DNA of 64,000 nucleotides from Paraglomus occultum (GCA_910592205.1 CAJVPJ010000017.1:1-64000), one strand, 5' to 3'; counted from the first letter of the stretch, positions 16,822 through 27,500 are shown. The notes: a model not told the origin generated them from the sequence alone. A program made the numbers and translations.

Positions 16822-17256
16822 ATGGAAAACCATGGATTTACACATGACACATCTTTAATGATTGATGGCAAATTGACAGAATTGTGCTTTTACGAGTTTT
16901 GCAGAAATACTCCCAATTCAAATATCATTATAACACCAGGTTTAAAAGAACCTGATCTCAAAATCAGAAAAAGCTTAATTTTAAACAAACATTGCAATAC
17001 ATATTTGTGAGTCCTAATAATATCTCAATGCAGACTATGTGCTCCAACACCGAAGCGTATGATAATATACAGTTTTCATGACGAGGCACTGGTTTGTCTC
17101 CCATGCAAACTGCGGTTATTTGCTAGGTAAAATTATGTATCAGCCCTCATTCAAATAATCGTTAACAGGAAACGTTATTACATGTCTTTGTATCCAAAAA
17201 AGATTATTGATGGTAATTATTGGTTGGTGAATAGCCAAGACAAGGTATTTGAATAA
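16822..17256 (+). CDS. small uncharacterised Cys/His-containing protein
   Basis: Three exons, 16822-17006, 17034-17126 and 17169-17256, join in phase to 121 aa. Both introns are very short (27 and 42 nt) but have clean ends (GTGAGT..CAG; GTAAAA..CAG). The middle holds an HC-x5-C / H / CLPC arrangement (KHCNTYLLC, SFHDEAL, VCLPCKLR), which could bind zinc, followed by a basic, Tyr-rich tail. I do not recognise the family. The very short introns, near the lower limit for fungi, are the main doubt. Confidence 0.5.
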
Positions 17257-18036
17257 AATTCTATTAAAAACTCACTGAATGTATTGAATAGTATACTGAT
17301 ACTAGCACATGATCCTTAAATTATTGGCGAATTTACGTAATCCTAATCTCAAGAGAAATAATGCGTTTAGGTTATCCAGACAATATCAAAACAAATCTCC
17401 AAAAACAAGTTTTTATCGTCGAATTTAATCGTATATTGTGAACATCAGGATTTTTTTTACGATGATTCTTATATAGTTGAAGAAATTATAATGGTTGGAG
17501 CGATAACCAAAACAAAACTAAAGCCGAACCTTTGTTTAAGCTAAAGCTGACGGGAACGCAGACCATAAGGTGAACAAACCCATCGTAGTGAGTGCACACC
17601 GCACGAAAGCGCATATCTTCAGAGGGTCAAAGCGCAGATGACACTCCTAGTCGCATAACCACATTCGAAAACAAATAACCTCAAAGTTTGACACTTGCAG
17701 AGACTCCGACTATTTCTGCATCTTTTTTTTTTAGTTCTTCAAGATCGCATCTAAGCGTATTTTCTGGACATTGTGAAGAGAAACGCTTGGTCATCAGATT
17801 GATCTCATTGTAATTGGTCAATCTTGCACCCGGGTTCCTTCATTATTGTTGTTTCCTGATTGTAGCTGGACAGATCCCGCCAGTTTGCATATTAATAATA
17901 TTTAAATACGTTATTTATTTTCTCTATCTCATGTCAATAAAATTGATCTTAGAAACTAGTTAGTATTTAATTATTGTAATAGCTGACTGTATTCTGGATA
18001 AGAATTTTAATTTTAATACTAATATTAGCTCAATAA
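17257..18036. other. intergenic DNA between convergent genes
   Basis: This lies between the 3' ends of the small Cys/His gene (+) and the membrane-protein gene (-). No ORF or spliced gene was found. The patch near 17500-17650 is somewhat less AT-rich, but I can assign nothing to it. Confidence 0.4.
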
Positions 18037-20001
18037 TCAGGCTGCATACACGTGTACTACATCTGCAACAGCATCCAACGGTTGTTGAAGTAGCAGTTGG
18101 ACGTTTTCAACAGTTCTTCCGCAGATAACTGCAACTTCCTTCAATTGATTGACCGAGAACACTATGCCAACCGTCCCAGAGATCCCTAATACGTGGGCGA
18201 TTTTCTGCAGACGTAATGTGTACGTATGTCAGTAGAATATACGACAATACACGGAGTGAGACAGTGTCAATTTGGTGACTAAGTTGTTTACACGTCCTTA
18301 CCATGTCCCAACCGATTGTTTGCCAATTTTTATATAAGAACGTTACAAATATACCAGCAAAACTACAATTTATTCAATCCGTATCATTTTGCCGACAACT
18401 AATTACCTAAGAAGGATAATTTTGAAATAATGTTGGTGAACATTCGTCGGTGAAATGATTGTCGGCGAAATGATTGCCTCCCCCAAAAAAGTATGTAATG
18501 AGTATAGTCATCATGAATAGTCCATTGTTGTCATGGATGGCTTACAGTACGGCGGCGAGTTCCACCAGCGATCCAAGAATTTCAAATGTTTCTTGTCGTT
18601 CAACAAATTTCTTCATAGATTTCTCTGTTCGTTTCAACCGAACGTCCAGTTCATTGAAGCAACGGATAACTCTTTCAAAGATTTCTAGTACGATAAAACA
18701 AAGATTATCAGTAATGATTGAAAAGATAAAATATACGATTGTTAAATGATCTACCTAACGCTCGGTCCATGTAGTCCTCGGGATGCCTCAGCACATCTAG
18801 CAGCTGTGTTATTGCATTATTAAGGGCTCCTATTTTAGGTATCAAACACGCATCTACATTCCCAAACACAAGCCGGAAGGCTGCATTTCCAACAGCGTGC
18901 ATCACATCTTTTCAACGCAGAATTAGCTGCTACTTGAAACGATACCCAGAGAACTGCTCTAAGCTAATGTACAGTCAAATGACAAAAATGACACGTAAAT
19001 AATTATGTGGGAAAAAATAGCTTTAAGTTAAACAAACAGACAAACAATTTCATTCTATTAGCTTTCACAACTTTAATTAATGCATTCGAATTCTTAATGC
19101 AGTGTTCAAAAGAAGATCTATCCGAACACCAGATGACACCATAACACCCTTGACCATGATCTCTAACATCGACATATCTCGCTCCGGGAGAAAGTGTCCT
19201 CAATATCAATGGATCCGTTACAAGTGTCCAGCGACTGCCTTGCTCACTATTGTCCTCAATAGAAAGTATTCGATCTACTAGTCCTTTCTCCTCGATCGAT
19301 TCTTCATGAGAGTCATTATCTGTATCGCTTGGCAGCATCATGCACATTAACTCGACGGTGAGAGAATCGGTCGGGCACCAGTCATCAAATCCGCTGCGAC
19401 TCAGTCTGATCAATTCAGGTGAGTTACGCAGACGAGACACAATAGATGAACGCATGTCGTTGTCGCGAAAGCATATCTTAATCTGTGATTCATACCGTAA
19501 TCGAACAGTGAATATTCGTGATGTAAAAGTGTGCTTCCAATAATTGGATGTCTATCTACTTATGCGAGCGCTTGCCCCACTGACGTTCGTGTCCGATAAT
19601 ATTTGTCTAAGGGTGATTTCATTAGGTGGGCGTTATTTACAGCATAAGCATACGTGTAGGGAAATATCATAGTTTAGATGTTCACGTAAAAGTTAAAGAG
19701 TCTGTCAAGATTATCAGATAACGTCCTGCTTTATTCATTCTTTGTAAACTCACACGTAAATTCGTCACTTGAAATAAAAAGAAAAAAGAAAAAACAGAGC
19801 AGAGCAGAGCAGAGCAGAAAAAAAAATTATATTTTGTTTTTTTAAATATATCTCTTTATATATACGTACAAAAAACGCGGGACATGCCCAGTTGTCCGCA
19901 CTATCATCGTCTATGTTGTTTAGTTGTACATTATAAATGACGTTGCCATTAGAGATGGCTACAGGATAATAATTTAGAGGAAGGTTGTCGAGCTGAGTCA
20001 T
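18037..20001 (-). CDS. uncharacterised multi-exon membrane protein, one apparent frameshift
   Basis: Minus-strand exons are 20001-19870, 19551 to about 19042, 18963-18755, 18684-18546, 18362-18302 and 18204-18037, about 405 aa. Phases agree at every junction only if one base of the AAAA run (plus-strand TTTT, 18909-18912) is ignored, so there is a +1 frameshift in exon 3. Exon 2's donor is uncertain: GTCTGT at 19041 or GTTGTG some 30 bases upstream, both phase 0. The N-terminal half is soluble and acidic (around DTDNDSHEE). The middle is helical with a possible coiled coil (VRLKRTEKSMKKFVERQETF). The C-terminus has hydrophobic segments (LFAGIFVTFLY, VLGISGTVGIVFSV). I do not recognise the family. 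A CAGAG microsatellite lies in intron 1. Confidence 0.6.
19795..19817. repeat. CAGAG microsatellite
   Basis: Four and a half tandem copies of the pentamer CAGAG lie between poly-A-rich flanks, inside the first intron of the minus-strand membrane-protein gene. It is a simple repeat with no apparent coding effect. Confidence 0.9.
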
Positions 20002-20189
20002 GTTACGGAACAGACCTTGTAGCGATATAAGCGGTCATTACATGCTTGTTTGTGTTGAATAATTCCTTGCTTTCCCGCTTAACTGTCGGTGACCTGTGAC
20101 TTGTATTACACAAGGCTCGAATAAAATCAAAGTAAAAATATTTTTATATACTGAAATAGGAAATAGTAGTGATATTCTCTTACGTGATA

Positions 20190-20372
20190 CAGTCTGCCTT
20201 TAATTCGACCGCCTCCGTTCCGGAGTCATCGGTCGAATTAACGTATAAGCCCGAATTAAAGGCAGACGTACTTAAGGAAAACAATAATAAAAATATTTTT
20301 CGGGTCTTGCTCAAGCGATCGAATTATCGGCGAAATCGAATTAAAGGGGGTCGAATTAAAGGCTATTGACTG
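20190..20372. mobile_element. 183-bp pogo/Tigger-type MITE
   Basis: The element begins CAGTCTGCCTTTAATTCGAC and ends with the near-inverse, GTCGAATTAAAGGC..GACTG, flanked by TA at 20188-20189 and 20373-20374. An internal perfect 16-bp inverted repeat, GTCTGCCTTTAATTCG (20192-20207) against 20252-20267, adds a hairpin, and the motif TCGAATTA recurs several times. A CAGT..ACTG end with TA duplication is typical of non-autonomous pogo elements. It ends 63 bp before the start codon of the CRN-like gene at 20436. Confidence 0.8.
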
Positions 20373-20435
20373 TACCAATTTATCTATTGAAAAAAGGGCT
20401 CGAGTATATATATATATTTTTTTTTCAAACCGAAA

Positions 20436-21798
20436 ATGTCTACGAGTACTACTGATCCCTCGGTAGAAGATGTTGAAGGATTTAATACGGAACAACTTAT
20501 CAGATACTTACAAACAAAAAACTTGAGCCGTAACAACACTGACTATAAAAAAATTCGTAATGAGAGGGTCGCCGGTTTAGACTTTCTCCAACTAACCAGA
20601 GAAATACTTTGCTCTGAACCTTACAAATTTCCTGATGGACCAGCAAGAAGGGTTGAAATGTTAGTCGATTCGTTGAGTAAGTTCTATCATAAAAGTAGTT
20701 TATTTTGTCCCATTTTCTTTATTTATTTACTTCAACTTGCATTTATTCCCCCTTCTTTCCACGATAGTTTCAAATAACAGAGGAGCCTCCATTAAAGCGT
20801 GTTTGTGTTGATCAGTCAGCTGCGATTTGCTGTCGTCTGGTTGAAAAGCTGCCATTCATGCCTAATATTGGAACATTGAAGGGCAATCCTCTCATTGAAA
20901 CTTTGCGACAAAATACCAGTTCACCCATCTATTTACAAACAGCTAGAGCATTTTGAAGAGACTGTTAGTGTGGACGAAGTGCCTGCTTACAGTTTGTATG
21001 GGGTGGCAGGAACACTAGTCGGTAGGCACAGCTTAACCCTCAATGATCATTATTGGTTGCAAACATAGCCTTCTTATCTTTCGTTGTTGTTTAGACGAGA
21101 ATACCTTGGCCCACCGTCCCTGTGGTACTGAAGAGTCGCTGCGTGGAAGTGTCGATGACCTCATAAGGACAGTAATCCTATATGCTGTAGAGCAAGTTCG
21201 AGAACTTAAAAGTCTTTTGATTCTGGATAGAAATAAAACTGACAGCACGTCAGCAACAGTCAAGGATTTCCGACCTGACTTCATGTGCTGGTTCAAGGCA
21301 GTGTTATTTCTTAAAGGGGAGGAAAAACCGACTGTGGTTGACTTTGAAGATGCAAAGAAAGAGCTCTCTTCGAAACTAGGCTCGATAAATGAATATTGGT
21401 ATGGAAACGTGACATTCATGCTTGCATATGCATGCGGTGATACAAGAATACAATTTCTTGCTATTGACAGCAATTTCTAACATCATAAATTTTTCTAGAT
21501 ATGGATGTTTGCATAATATATCCCCATGCTATGATAGGACAATAAGTGAGGACCGCTTCTGTATTATCCGCACTGTATTTAATATCTTGCGTTTTGCAAA
21601 CACAATTGCTGATGATCTTCCTAGTAATCGCTACGGCTTGGTGATATCATTGTAAATGCCATTTCCTCCCTTCTATATCTTCTGGTTTGTTAGAAGTTTT
21701 TGGAAATAGTCAAAGGATGTTATGCCAAATCCGGTCATCTGCCATATTTCTCTGCACATAATCATCGTATTGTGCATTTCGTAAACGCCAGATCAAAG
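20436..21798 (+). pseudogene. CRN-like effector-family gene, frameshifted
   Basis: Exons 20436-20676, 20781-21021 and from 21095 carry a SAM-like N-terminus (FNTEQLIRYLQTKNL, then DGPARRVEML) and a C-terminal nuclease-like region with SLLILDRNKTDSTSATVKDF and RPDFMCW..KGEEK. The RPD..ExK spacing resembles the PD-(D/E)XK core proposed for CRN effectors, and this arrangement is expanded in Glomeromycotina genomes (from memory). Exon 2 has one extra base near 20915-20930, where a long frame switches to the one encoding IYKQLEHFEETVSVDEVPAY. After 21480 the homologous reading moves to another frame (DRFCIIRTVFNILRF, then about 21690-21798). At least two frame breaks indicate a pseudogene or poor base calls. 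No secretion signal is visible. Confidence 0.6.
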
Positions 21799-22439
21799 GT
21801 AAACATAACGTATGATGATAAGCAGACGCGTTGATATCATGCATGATAATTACGTCATTGTCGATAATTCAATAAGTATAAATAAGTGTGTTTGTTTAAT
21901 GAAAAGCAAAAGATATGTGATGCGCAAGTCAGCACAGGAAAGCAGAAGGATTTCGACAGACAATGCGAGTAGACAGAAATGCCCTGACCGCGAACTCATT
22001 GGTCAGGTCTCGATCGAAAATGCAAGGGCTTTGCACGAACGATCGTACCGGGAGATATCGAGAGGCTGTGAGCGGCTCTGCGTACGAGCTTGTCGAATAA
22101 GTTCTCGGCAAGAACAGTACCAAGATCGTGGTACTCAGTTCGGGCGTCGACCTCAATGACACCGAATCCGGTAAGCTTGTCGAAAACCTATTATCAATCG
22201 TTACTATCTTCACAGCAAGGCATATCGGGCTCAGATCAGCTGAAAATCGAAAGCAAATTTACGGTTATTAGAAAAAACCCATTGACTCTCGTCAGGAATA
22301 GGAGGGTCTGAATGATGATCCCTTCCTTATGTTAACGAATAGCAAAGCTAATTGAGCGCGGGAGGGGGAAAAGATAGATTTTGTACATAACTAGTAACCG
22401 TGTTTGGCAACTTTTCGTTTGTGAGAGATATTTATGACG
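21799..22439 (+). other. decayed coding-like DNA, unassigned
   Basis: Fragments with protein-like composition occur in different plus frames, for example NDRTGRYREAVSGSAYELVE, a TAA, then STKIVVLSSGVDLNDTESGK in the same frame at about 22025-22175. No family was recognised. It may be the N-terminal part of the TnpB-like relic that follows, or the tail of the CRN-like gene. Confidence 0.3.
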
Positions 22440-22905
22440 ACACACCACTGTATGAATCGCCTGGGACATTTTGACTTGTGTATTTGCGTTCCTCGATAAC
22501 CACGATGATGTTCGGGGTAAGGCGATCTCGCTCGGTGATTTTGATAAAATATTCAATTTATCCAAGAAATACAGAGTGACAAAGATCTTGCTCTGGGAAG
22601 AACAAACAAGAAAGAGATTTCGTTTGAGGAAAAAGATATTAAACGAATCCATAATTTGATTAATGAGTGCCATCACCAACTGGTCCATTGGTTATGTCAG
22701 AATTACAAAATCGTTATTTGGTCGCATTTCAGGTTGTGAATGTTCTTACATCACACAAGTCGAGGTTGTAAGGTCATGAATGTACGGAAGAGTATACATC
22801 AAGATCGTAAAATGTGATTCGTGCGAGGTGGAGATGGATCGGGACGTCAGGAATATCTTGCTCAATTATTTAACAGAGGGTCAGGTTTTGGCCTGGCTTG
22901 AGACT
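22440..22905 (+). pseudogene. TnpB/Fanzor-like RNA-guided nuclease relic
   Basis: Three blocks in order match the C-terminal half of TnpB-family proteins. First, SLGDFDKIFNLSKKYRV (about 22527-22577), like the (G)DFxRIxxL segment after RuvC-I. Second, DIKRIHNLINECHHQLVHWL then CQNYKIVIWSHF, like the helix before the RuvC-II glutamate (LIDEVH..FL..NYxxILLPxF). Third, VKCDSCEVEMDRDVRNILL, the second half of the zinc ribbon plus the RuvC-III DRDxNxARNI signature. Between blocks two and three, the frame breaks and the first CxxC half of the zinc ribbon is missing. Frames change at least twice, so it is a dead copy. In fungi such genes are known as Fanzor or TnpB-like transposases. I saw no intact guide-RNA or element end. 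Confidence 0.6.
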
Positions 22906-23202
22906 TGAATCTATATTAATATGGGATACGATGTGCGTAGTAAAGACTAACTTTACTTATTCATATTGGGTTCAACTTCAAGGGTGACCCATTATTTGGA
23001 AACTTGAACTTTAAATCAGAAGAAAACCCGCACCTCACAAATAACGATTCAGACCAATTTTTCAAGAAAACCTGGAGTACTTTTAACAGTTTTATCTCCC
23101 GCCATTAATCCTCAGAAATCAATATTATTACAAATTTATATATAATATTAGCCCAATCCTCCCGACAATAGAACAACGCGACGTAATTAAATAAGTAATC
23201 TA
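22906..23202. other. intergenic DNA
   Basis: About 300 bases of AT-rich sequence separate the nuclease relic from the 3' end of the POLD3-like gene. Nothing is recognised. Confidence 0.4.
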
Positions 23203-24479
23203 CTACGTCTTTCCAAAGAAACTTAATAAAGTCTTCTGTCCCATACTACCATTATGCTTTCTCTTGGTAGATTTCGGGCTAGTAGCGTTGTTTTCAGATG
23301 AATTACAAGCTCTGTTCATTTTAGAAGACGTCACGTCTCGTACAGCTGATTTGTCCTCAGAACGTGCTTCCCGTTCAACAACATCCTCAGTTACTGAGAA
23401 TAATCACATTAGCTACGACGTATTATTTTCGAAACACAACTTTTACTACGCTCACCTAAAAAGCCTCGGGCATCCCTGTACACCTTCGTACCAGTCTTTC
23501 TACTTTTCGTTAATTTCTGTTCCATTGGTTGCGGTTTATTTGTTGAAGCCTTATTAGCAATTTCGACCGTAAGATTCGTTTCTTTCGTCATGACCGTAAG
23601 ATTCGTTTCTTTTGTCATAACCTTCATCAAAAGCTCCGGCTTCCGTGGTGGTACTATAGCAGATCGGGAAATATCTGCAATGACAGCATTCTTATTTTTT
23701 ATGACGTTGAAGCTGTGGTCATGCATAAAGGGGGTTATTTTTGAATTGGTATGTTGAAAACATGGCATAATCGATTGGCGTTCTACTAGACTAATATTTT
23801 ACTTTCTCGGTTCAGTCGTTTCTTTTTGAATGGCATGATTCACCACAGCAAGTTCTGAATCCTGTTTGAACAAAAGAGTTAACAAATGGTCCAAAGTGTG
23901 TGAACGTAAGTATAAACATACGACCTTTGGTTTACTATATCCAACGCTATAAACATGAACGCTGGTCAATTTCGCAAATTTCATTTTAACGTCTTCAAAA
24001 TTTACATGCACCATCAGATATGTAATCGCTTGTTAAAATGCGCAGATAATGACCACATACTCTCGAGGTCCTCCTGTGATACTAAGGTGACAATTCGTTG
24101 TTCGTCCGTCAGTATTCCACATACACAATATGTAATGTGGACGCACTTTCCGGTATTATCGCACAATGACTTGAATTCCGAAAGCAGCCTGTAGAACACT
24201 GGTAAGCGTAGCCGAGTTTAGGTATGCAAACAAGCAAAGAACTTACTGCTTAGCCAGGTTGACATGAATACCAAAGTGTCGACTAATCCACTTGTATGTT
24301 ACCTAACAAAAGCGAGCGACATAAACAGCAAATTACAGATGGTTTGTTTAGCTAATAGGCTCGTTGCCAGACGCGTTAGAATATGTTCTCTTACACTGAT
24401 TCCAACGGCTGAGACTTACAAGACGTTTTTCATCGTGAATAAAAGTATTGAGAATGTTTAACTGTTCTGTCGTTGTCAT
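23203..24479 (-). CDS. POLD3: DNA polymerase delta subunit 3 (p66/Cdc27/Pol32-like)
   Basis: Minus-strand exons: 24479-24420, 24302-24247, 24188-24061, 23992-23922, a region 23861 to 23456, and 23393-23203. The N-terminus (VTYKWISRHFGIHVNLAKQL, then CVHITYCVCG and KLTSVHVYSVGY) aligns with the winged-helix region of human POLD3 that contacts the polymerase delta B subunit. The charged middle contains a duplicated MTKETNLTV, and KVYRDARGFLVTEDVVERE matches the conserved C-terminal segment. The last residues, QKTLLSFFGKT, are a textbook PIP box for PCNA. One problem remains: between 23861 and about 23790 the frame has a single TAA (23799-23801). Either the intron runs from GTAAAC at 23937 to about 23790, skipping it, or the stop is a real lesion. 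The gene is divergent from eIF4A-III across 259 bp. Confidence 0.85.
23565..23618. repeat. 27-bp in-frame tandem duplication in POLD3-like gene
   Basis: Two 27-base units, starting 23565 and 23592, differ at one base and encode MTKETNLTV twice on the minus strand. The frame is preserved, so it is a coding minisatellite in the disordered middle of the protein. Confidence 0.9.
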
Positions 24480-24738
24480 CAGTCGTAACGATTCGGTCAA
24501 TCAAACAAGGTGGGTAACAATTAATAGAATATAGCTGGGCAAGCGCGTTCCATTCATTTCTACTCTTATTATGTTCTTTTCGCAGTTAGGCAAGTCACAT
24601 GTACAATTATGACGTCATATAATTGAATATTAGTATTTATTTATGGTCATGCGCGATACTATATCGATATTATCCATAATATTGAAGCAAAATAAGTTTT
24701 GACAGATTGAAATCTCTTCTTTCCGAAACTATACAAGT
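24480..24738. promoter_or_regulatory. divergent promoter of POLD3-like and eIF4A-III genes
   Basis: 259 bases separate the two start codons, which point away from each other. The segment must hold both promoters. It contains a TGACGTCA-like site (ATGACGTCATAT, near 24609) that resembles a CRE/ATF site. No clear TATA box was picked. Confidence 0.5.
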
Positions 24739-26538
24739 ATGGCTAAGGTAGGCATAACTTGTCAGTAGAATTCTATGCACGTATCACAGCTTATCTCATG
24801 AACATCTAATAGGTATTTGATCGAAAAGCTGATGAGAAATTAGTTTTTGAAACAAGTGAAGATGTAAAAGTGTAAGTAGTTGCCTTTTTACAAAGCGTCG
24901 GCTTAGTATTTCGAGCTGGATCGGCTTCATTTCATGCATTTGAACCTTGCCTCTACTTATAGTGTACCTACTTTTGACTCTATTGGACTAAAAGAAGATC
25001 TGCTTCGAGGAATATATGCTTACAGTAAGCTGCAAATATCTTCTTCGAGATGATTTGAAGAAATTTTTTTAAACCATTGCATTCCGATCTAGATTTTGAG
25101 AAGCCATCGGCTATCCAGCAGAGAGCTATAGTCCCTATTATAAAAGGTCGTGATGTTATTGCTCAGGCGCAGTCTGGAACGGGTAAGACTGCTACTTTCT
25201 CTATTTCGATCCTCCAATGTATTGATACCACTGTGCGGGAGACACAAGCTCTTGTTTTATCGCCTACAAGGGAACTAGCAACTCAGATACAAAGTGTGAT
25301 CCTGGCTCTTGGAGATTATATGAACGTTCAATGTCATGCATGTATCGGTGGGACGAGCATTGGTGAAGACATTCGTAAGCTCGATCATGGTGTTCATGTA
25401 GTATCGGGGACGCCGGGACGCGTGTTTGATATGATTCGACGCCGCAATTTGCGTACTCGCAACATAAAAATGCTAGTGCTGGACGAGGCTGATGAGTTAC
25501 TGAACAGAGGTTTCAAGGATCAAATCTATGATGTATACCGATATCTCCCGCCAAATACCCAAGTAGTGTTATTGAGTGCTACACTGCCATATGACGTGCT
25601 TGAAATGACCACTAAGTTCATGACTGAGCCAATCCGTATTCTCGTTAAACGTGATGAATTAACGTTGGAAGGGATCAAGCAATTCTTTGTGGCCGTGGAG
25701 AGAGAAGAATGGAAGTTCGATACGTTATGTGATTTATACGACACATTAACAATCACTCAAGCTGTCATATTCTGCAACACAAGACGGAAGGTGCATTAGA
25801 GTTTAAAAGTCTATATTGATTGTTATCTGAAATATTTGGGCTAACGTGTACACCGGCAGGTTGATTGGTTGACAGAGAAGATGCGAGAAGCGAATTTTAC
25901 TGTCTCTTCGATGCATGGTGATATGCCACAAAAGGAACGTGATGCTATAATGCAGGAATTTCGTCAAGGGGCAAGGTGACTTATATAATTACTGTCATGT
26001 TGGCTTGGTTCGTATTTATACGATTTCCAATTGGTTTCTGTTATTTCTTTGAATAGTCGCGTATTAATTACCACAGACGTTTGGGCGCGCGGAATTGATG
26101 TTCAGCAAGTATCTCTAGTGTAAGAATAACAATTATTGATCAGGATTTACAAGTGACTTGTTTATTATTTGTTTTTGAATGCTATTAACAGGCTTTCGTT
26201 TCGTTTATCATGCAGAATAAATTACGATTTACCTGCCAACCGCGAATTATATATTCACCGTATTGGTAGGTCTGGACGTTTCGGGCGAAAAGGTATGAAT
26301 ATCAAGTCGATGTATTTCTTTAGACGCCCTTTCGTTTTGTTTTCAGCAATTGATAATTTTGTTACATTGTGAAATGAAAGGTCATATTCTAGTATCTGAT
26401 TAAACTGCGCTCTTTTGTAATTTAGGTGTCGCCATTAACTTTGTGACATCGGAAGACGTTCGCATACTTCGTGATATTGAACAATACTATAGCACCCAAA
26501 TTGACGAGATGCCGATGAACGTATCCGATCTGCTTTAA
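24739..26538 (+). CDS. FAL1: ATP-dependent RNA helicase eIF4A-III / FAL1
   Basis: Eight exons: 24739-24747, 24813-24871, 24963-25024, 25093-25790, 25860-25975, 26057-26119, 26216-26292 and 26426-26538, giving 398 aa, close to human eIF4A3 (411). All DEAD-box motifs are present: Q motif [20 protein letters not shown], Ia PTRELA, II DEAD, III SAT, IV VIFCNT, V ARGID and [10 protein letters not shown]. The ending [19 protein letters not shown] and the block [20 protein letters not shown] are those of the eIF4A-III group rather than eIF4A-I. In animals the protein is the RNA clamp of the exon junction complex; yeast Fal1 acts in 18S rRNA maturation. The first exon encodes only three residues. AATAAA occurs just after the stop. 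Confidence 0.95.
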
Positions 26539-27122
26539 TAAACGATCAATAAATTGCTTCATACAGAAATAGTAGGTCTACTTCCTTGCGAGAATATCAA
26601 TGATAGGGCAATTTCACTCTTGGTTGTTCGCGTTTATACCGGCTTTTCCAATATACATGTGTACTGAAATCATGTGACGATGGAGTCGGTCTTCGTACTT
26701 GAAAATAAGCAGTCAACACTTACAATGATTAGAATTGCATTGACATGAAGGATGGAACATAATTTTCGAACGATTAACAATTGAACTTGAAATAGAGTAT
26801 GGCACAAAATAATTCTACCCCATTACATGTGATGCTTAATTCTATGTAATTATCAAATCTCACGATAAGTAAGCGATCCCCAGATAAGAGTAGATAACGC
26901 GGTTTATCAGGTCGATTTAGATAGGAAGATTTTTATTAGGTACTTTCAACTCGTAAAAAAAAGGTCACATCACACGCTACGTCGTTGGCGAAAAATGGAA
27001 AGATCTTTCTGATTTTCCCGAAACAGAAACAGGACCTTGAAGTGAGTACCTCGACATGTCAGATCGCTAGAATTCGACCGCCGTTTGTGTATAGATAATA
27101 CCAATTCACATCGTATAAAACT
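26539..27122. other. intergenic DNA
   Basis: Convergent 3' space between the eIF4A-III gene (+) and the small minus-strand gene. No coding signal was seen on either strand. Confidence 0.4.
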
Positions 27123-27500
27123 CTAATCGAAGTCAACGCCTGCCAAATCTTCAATGTGACGTTCACGAAGTTCCTCATTCCTGTGACACTTTTCCTTCTT
27201 CCCCTCAATAATCTCAAAGGAGCAAATCGGATTTGTTGGTGATTCCTGCTAGATAACTCGACAAGTTAGCGATTTAGACAAGGTTTGCAACTCTGATCGG
27301 TTTGTACTGATATTTAACCACTAATATTCCTATCCAGGGTAGTCTATACGTTGGGGTCTACGTGTATTGGTTATCTTACTTAAATAGCAATCTCCTACGG
27401 ATTACCGTTATTCCAGTACCACCGTTACCGACTAAATCGTTTGCTTTAAGTCCCCACCGCACCTATACTTCCCACCTTGCTTATAGTAAAAAAGAGACAT
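27123..27500 (-). CDS. small uncharacterised gene, model unresolved
   Basis: The last exon (27248-27123, minus strand) encodes 41 residues that look genuine: charged and helical (EIIEGKKEKCHRNEELRERH), ending LAGVDFD. It joins in phase through GTAATC (27405)..TAG to an upstream exon ending at 27406 with KANDLVGNGGTGIT. That exon can be read from ATG 27500 (MSLFYYKQGGKYRCGGDLK) only with a one-base shift near 27447. Otherwise it starts at an acceptor at 27463 (TATAG) and needs an undiscovered first exon. I recognise no family. Confidence 0.35.

Noticed and set aside
21033..21473. 146-aa minus-strand ORF
   Set aside because: Antisense to the CRN-like exon 3, which carries the family motifs in the plus frame.
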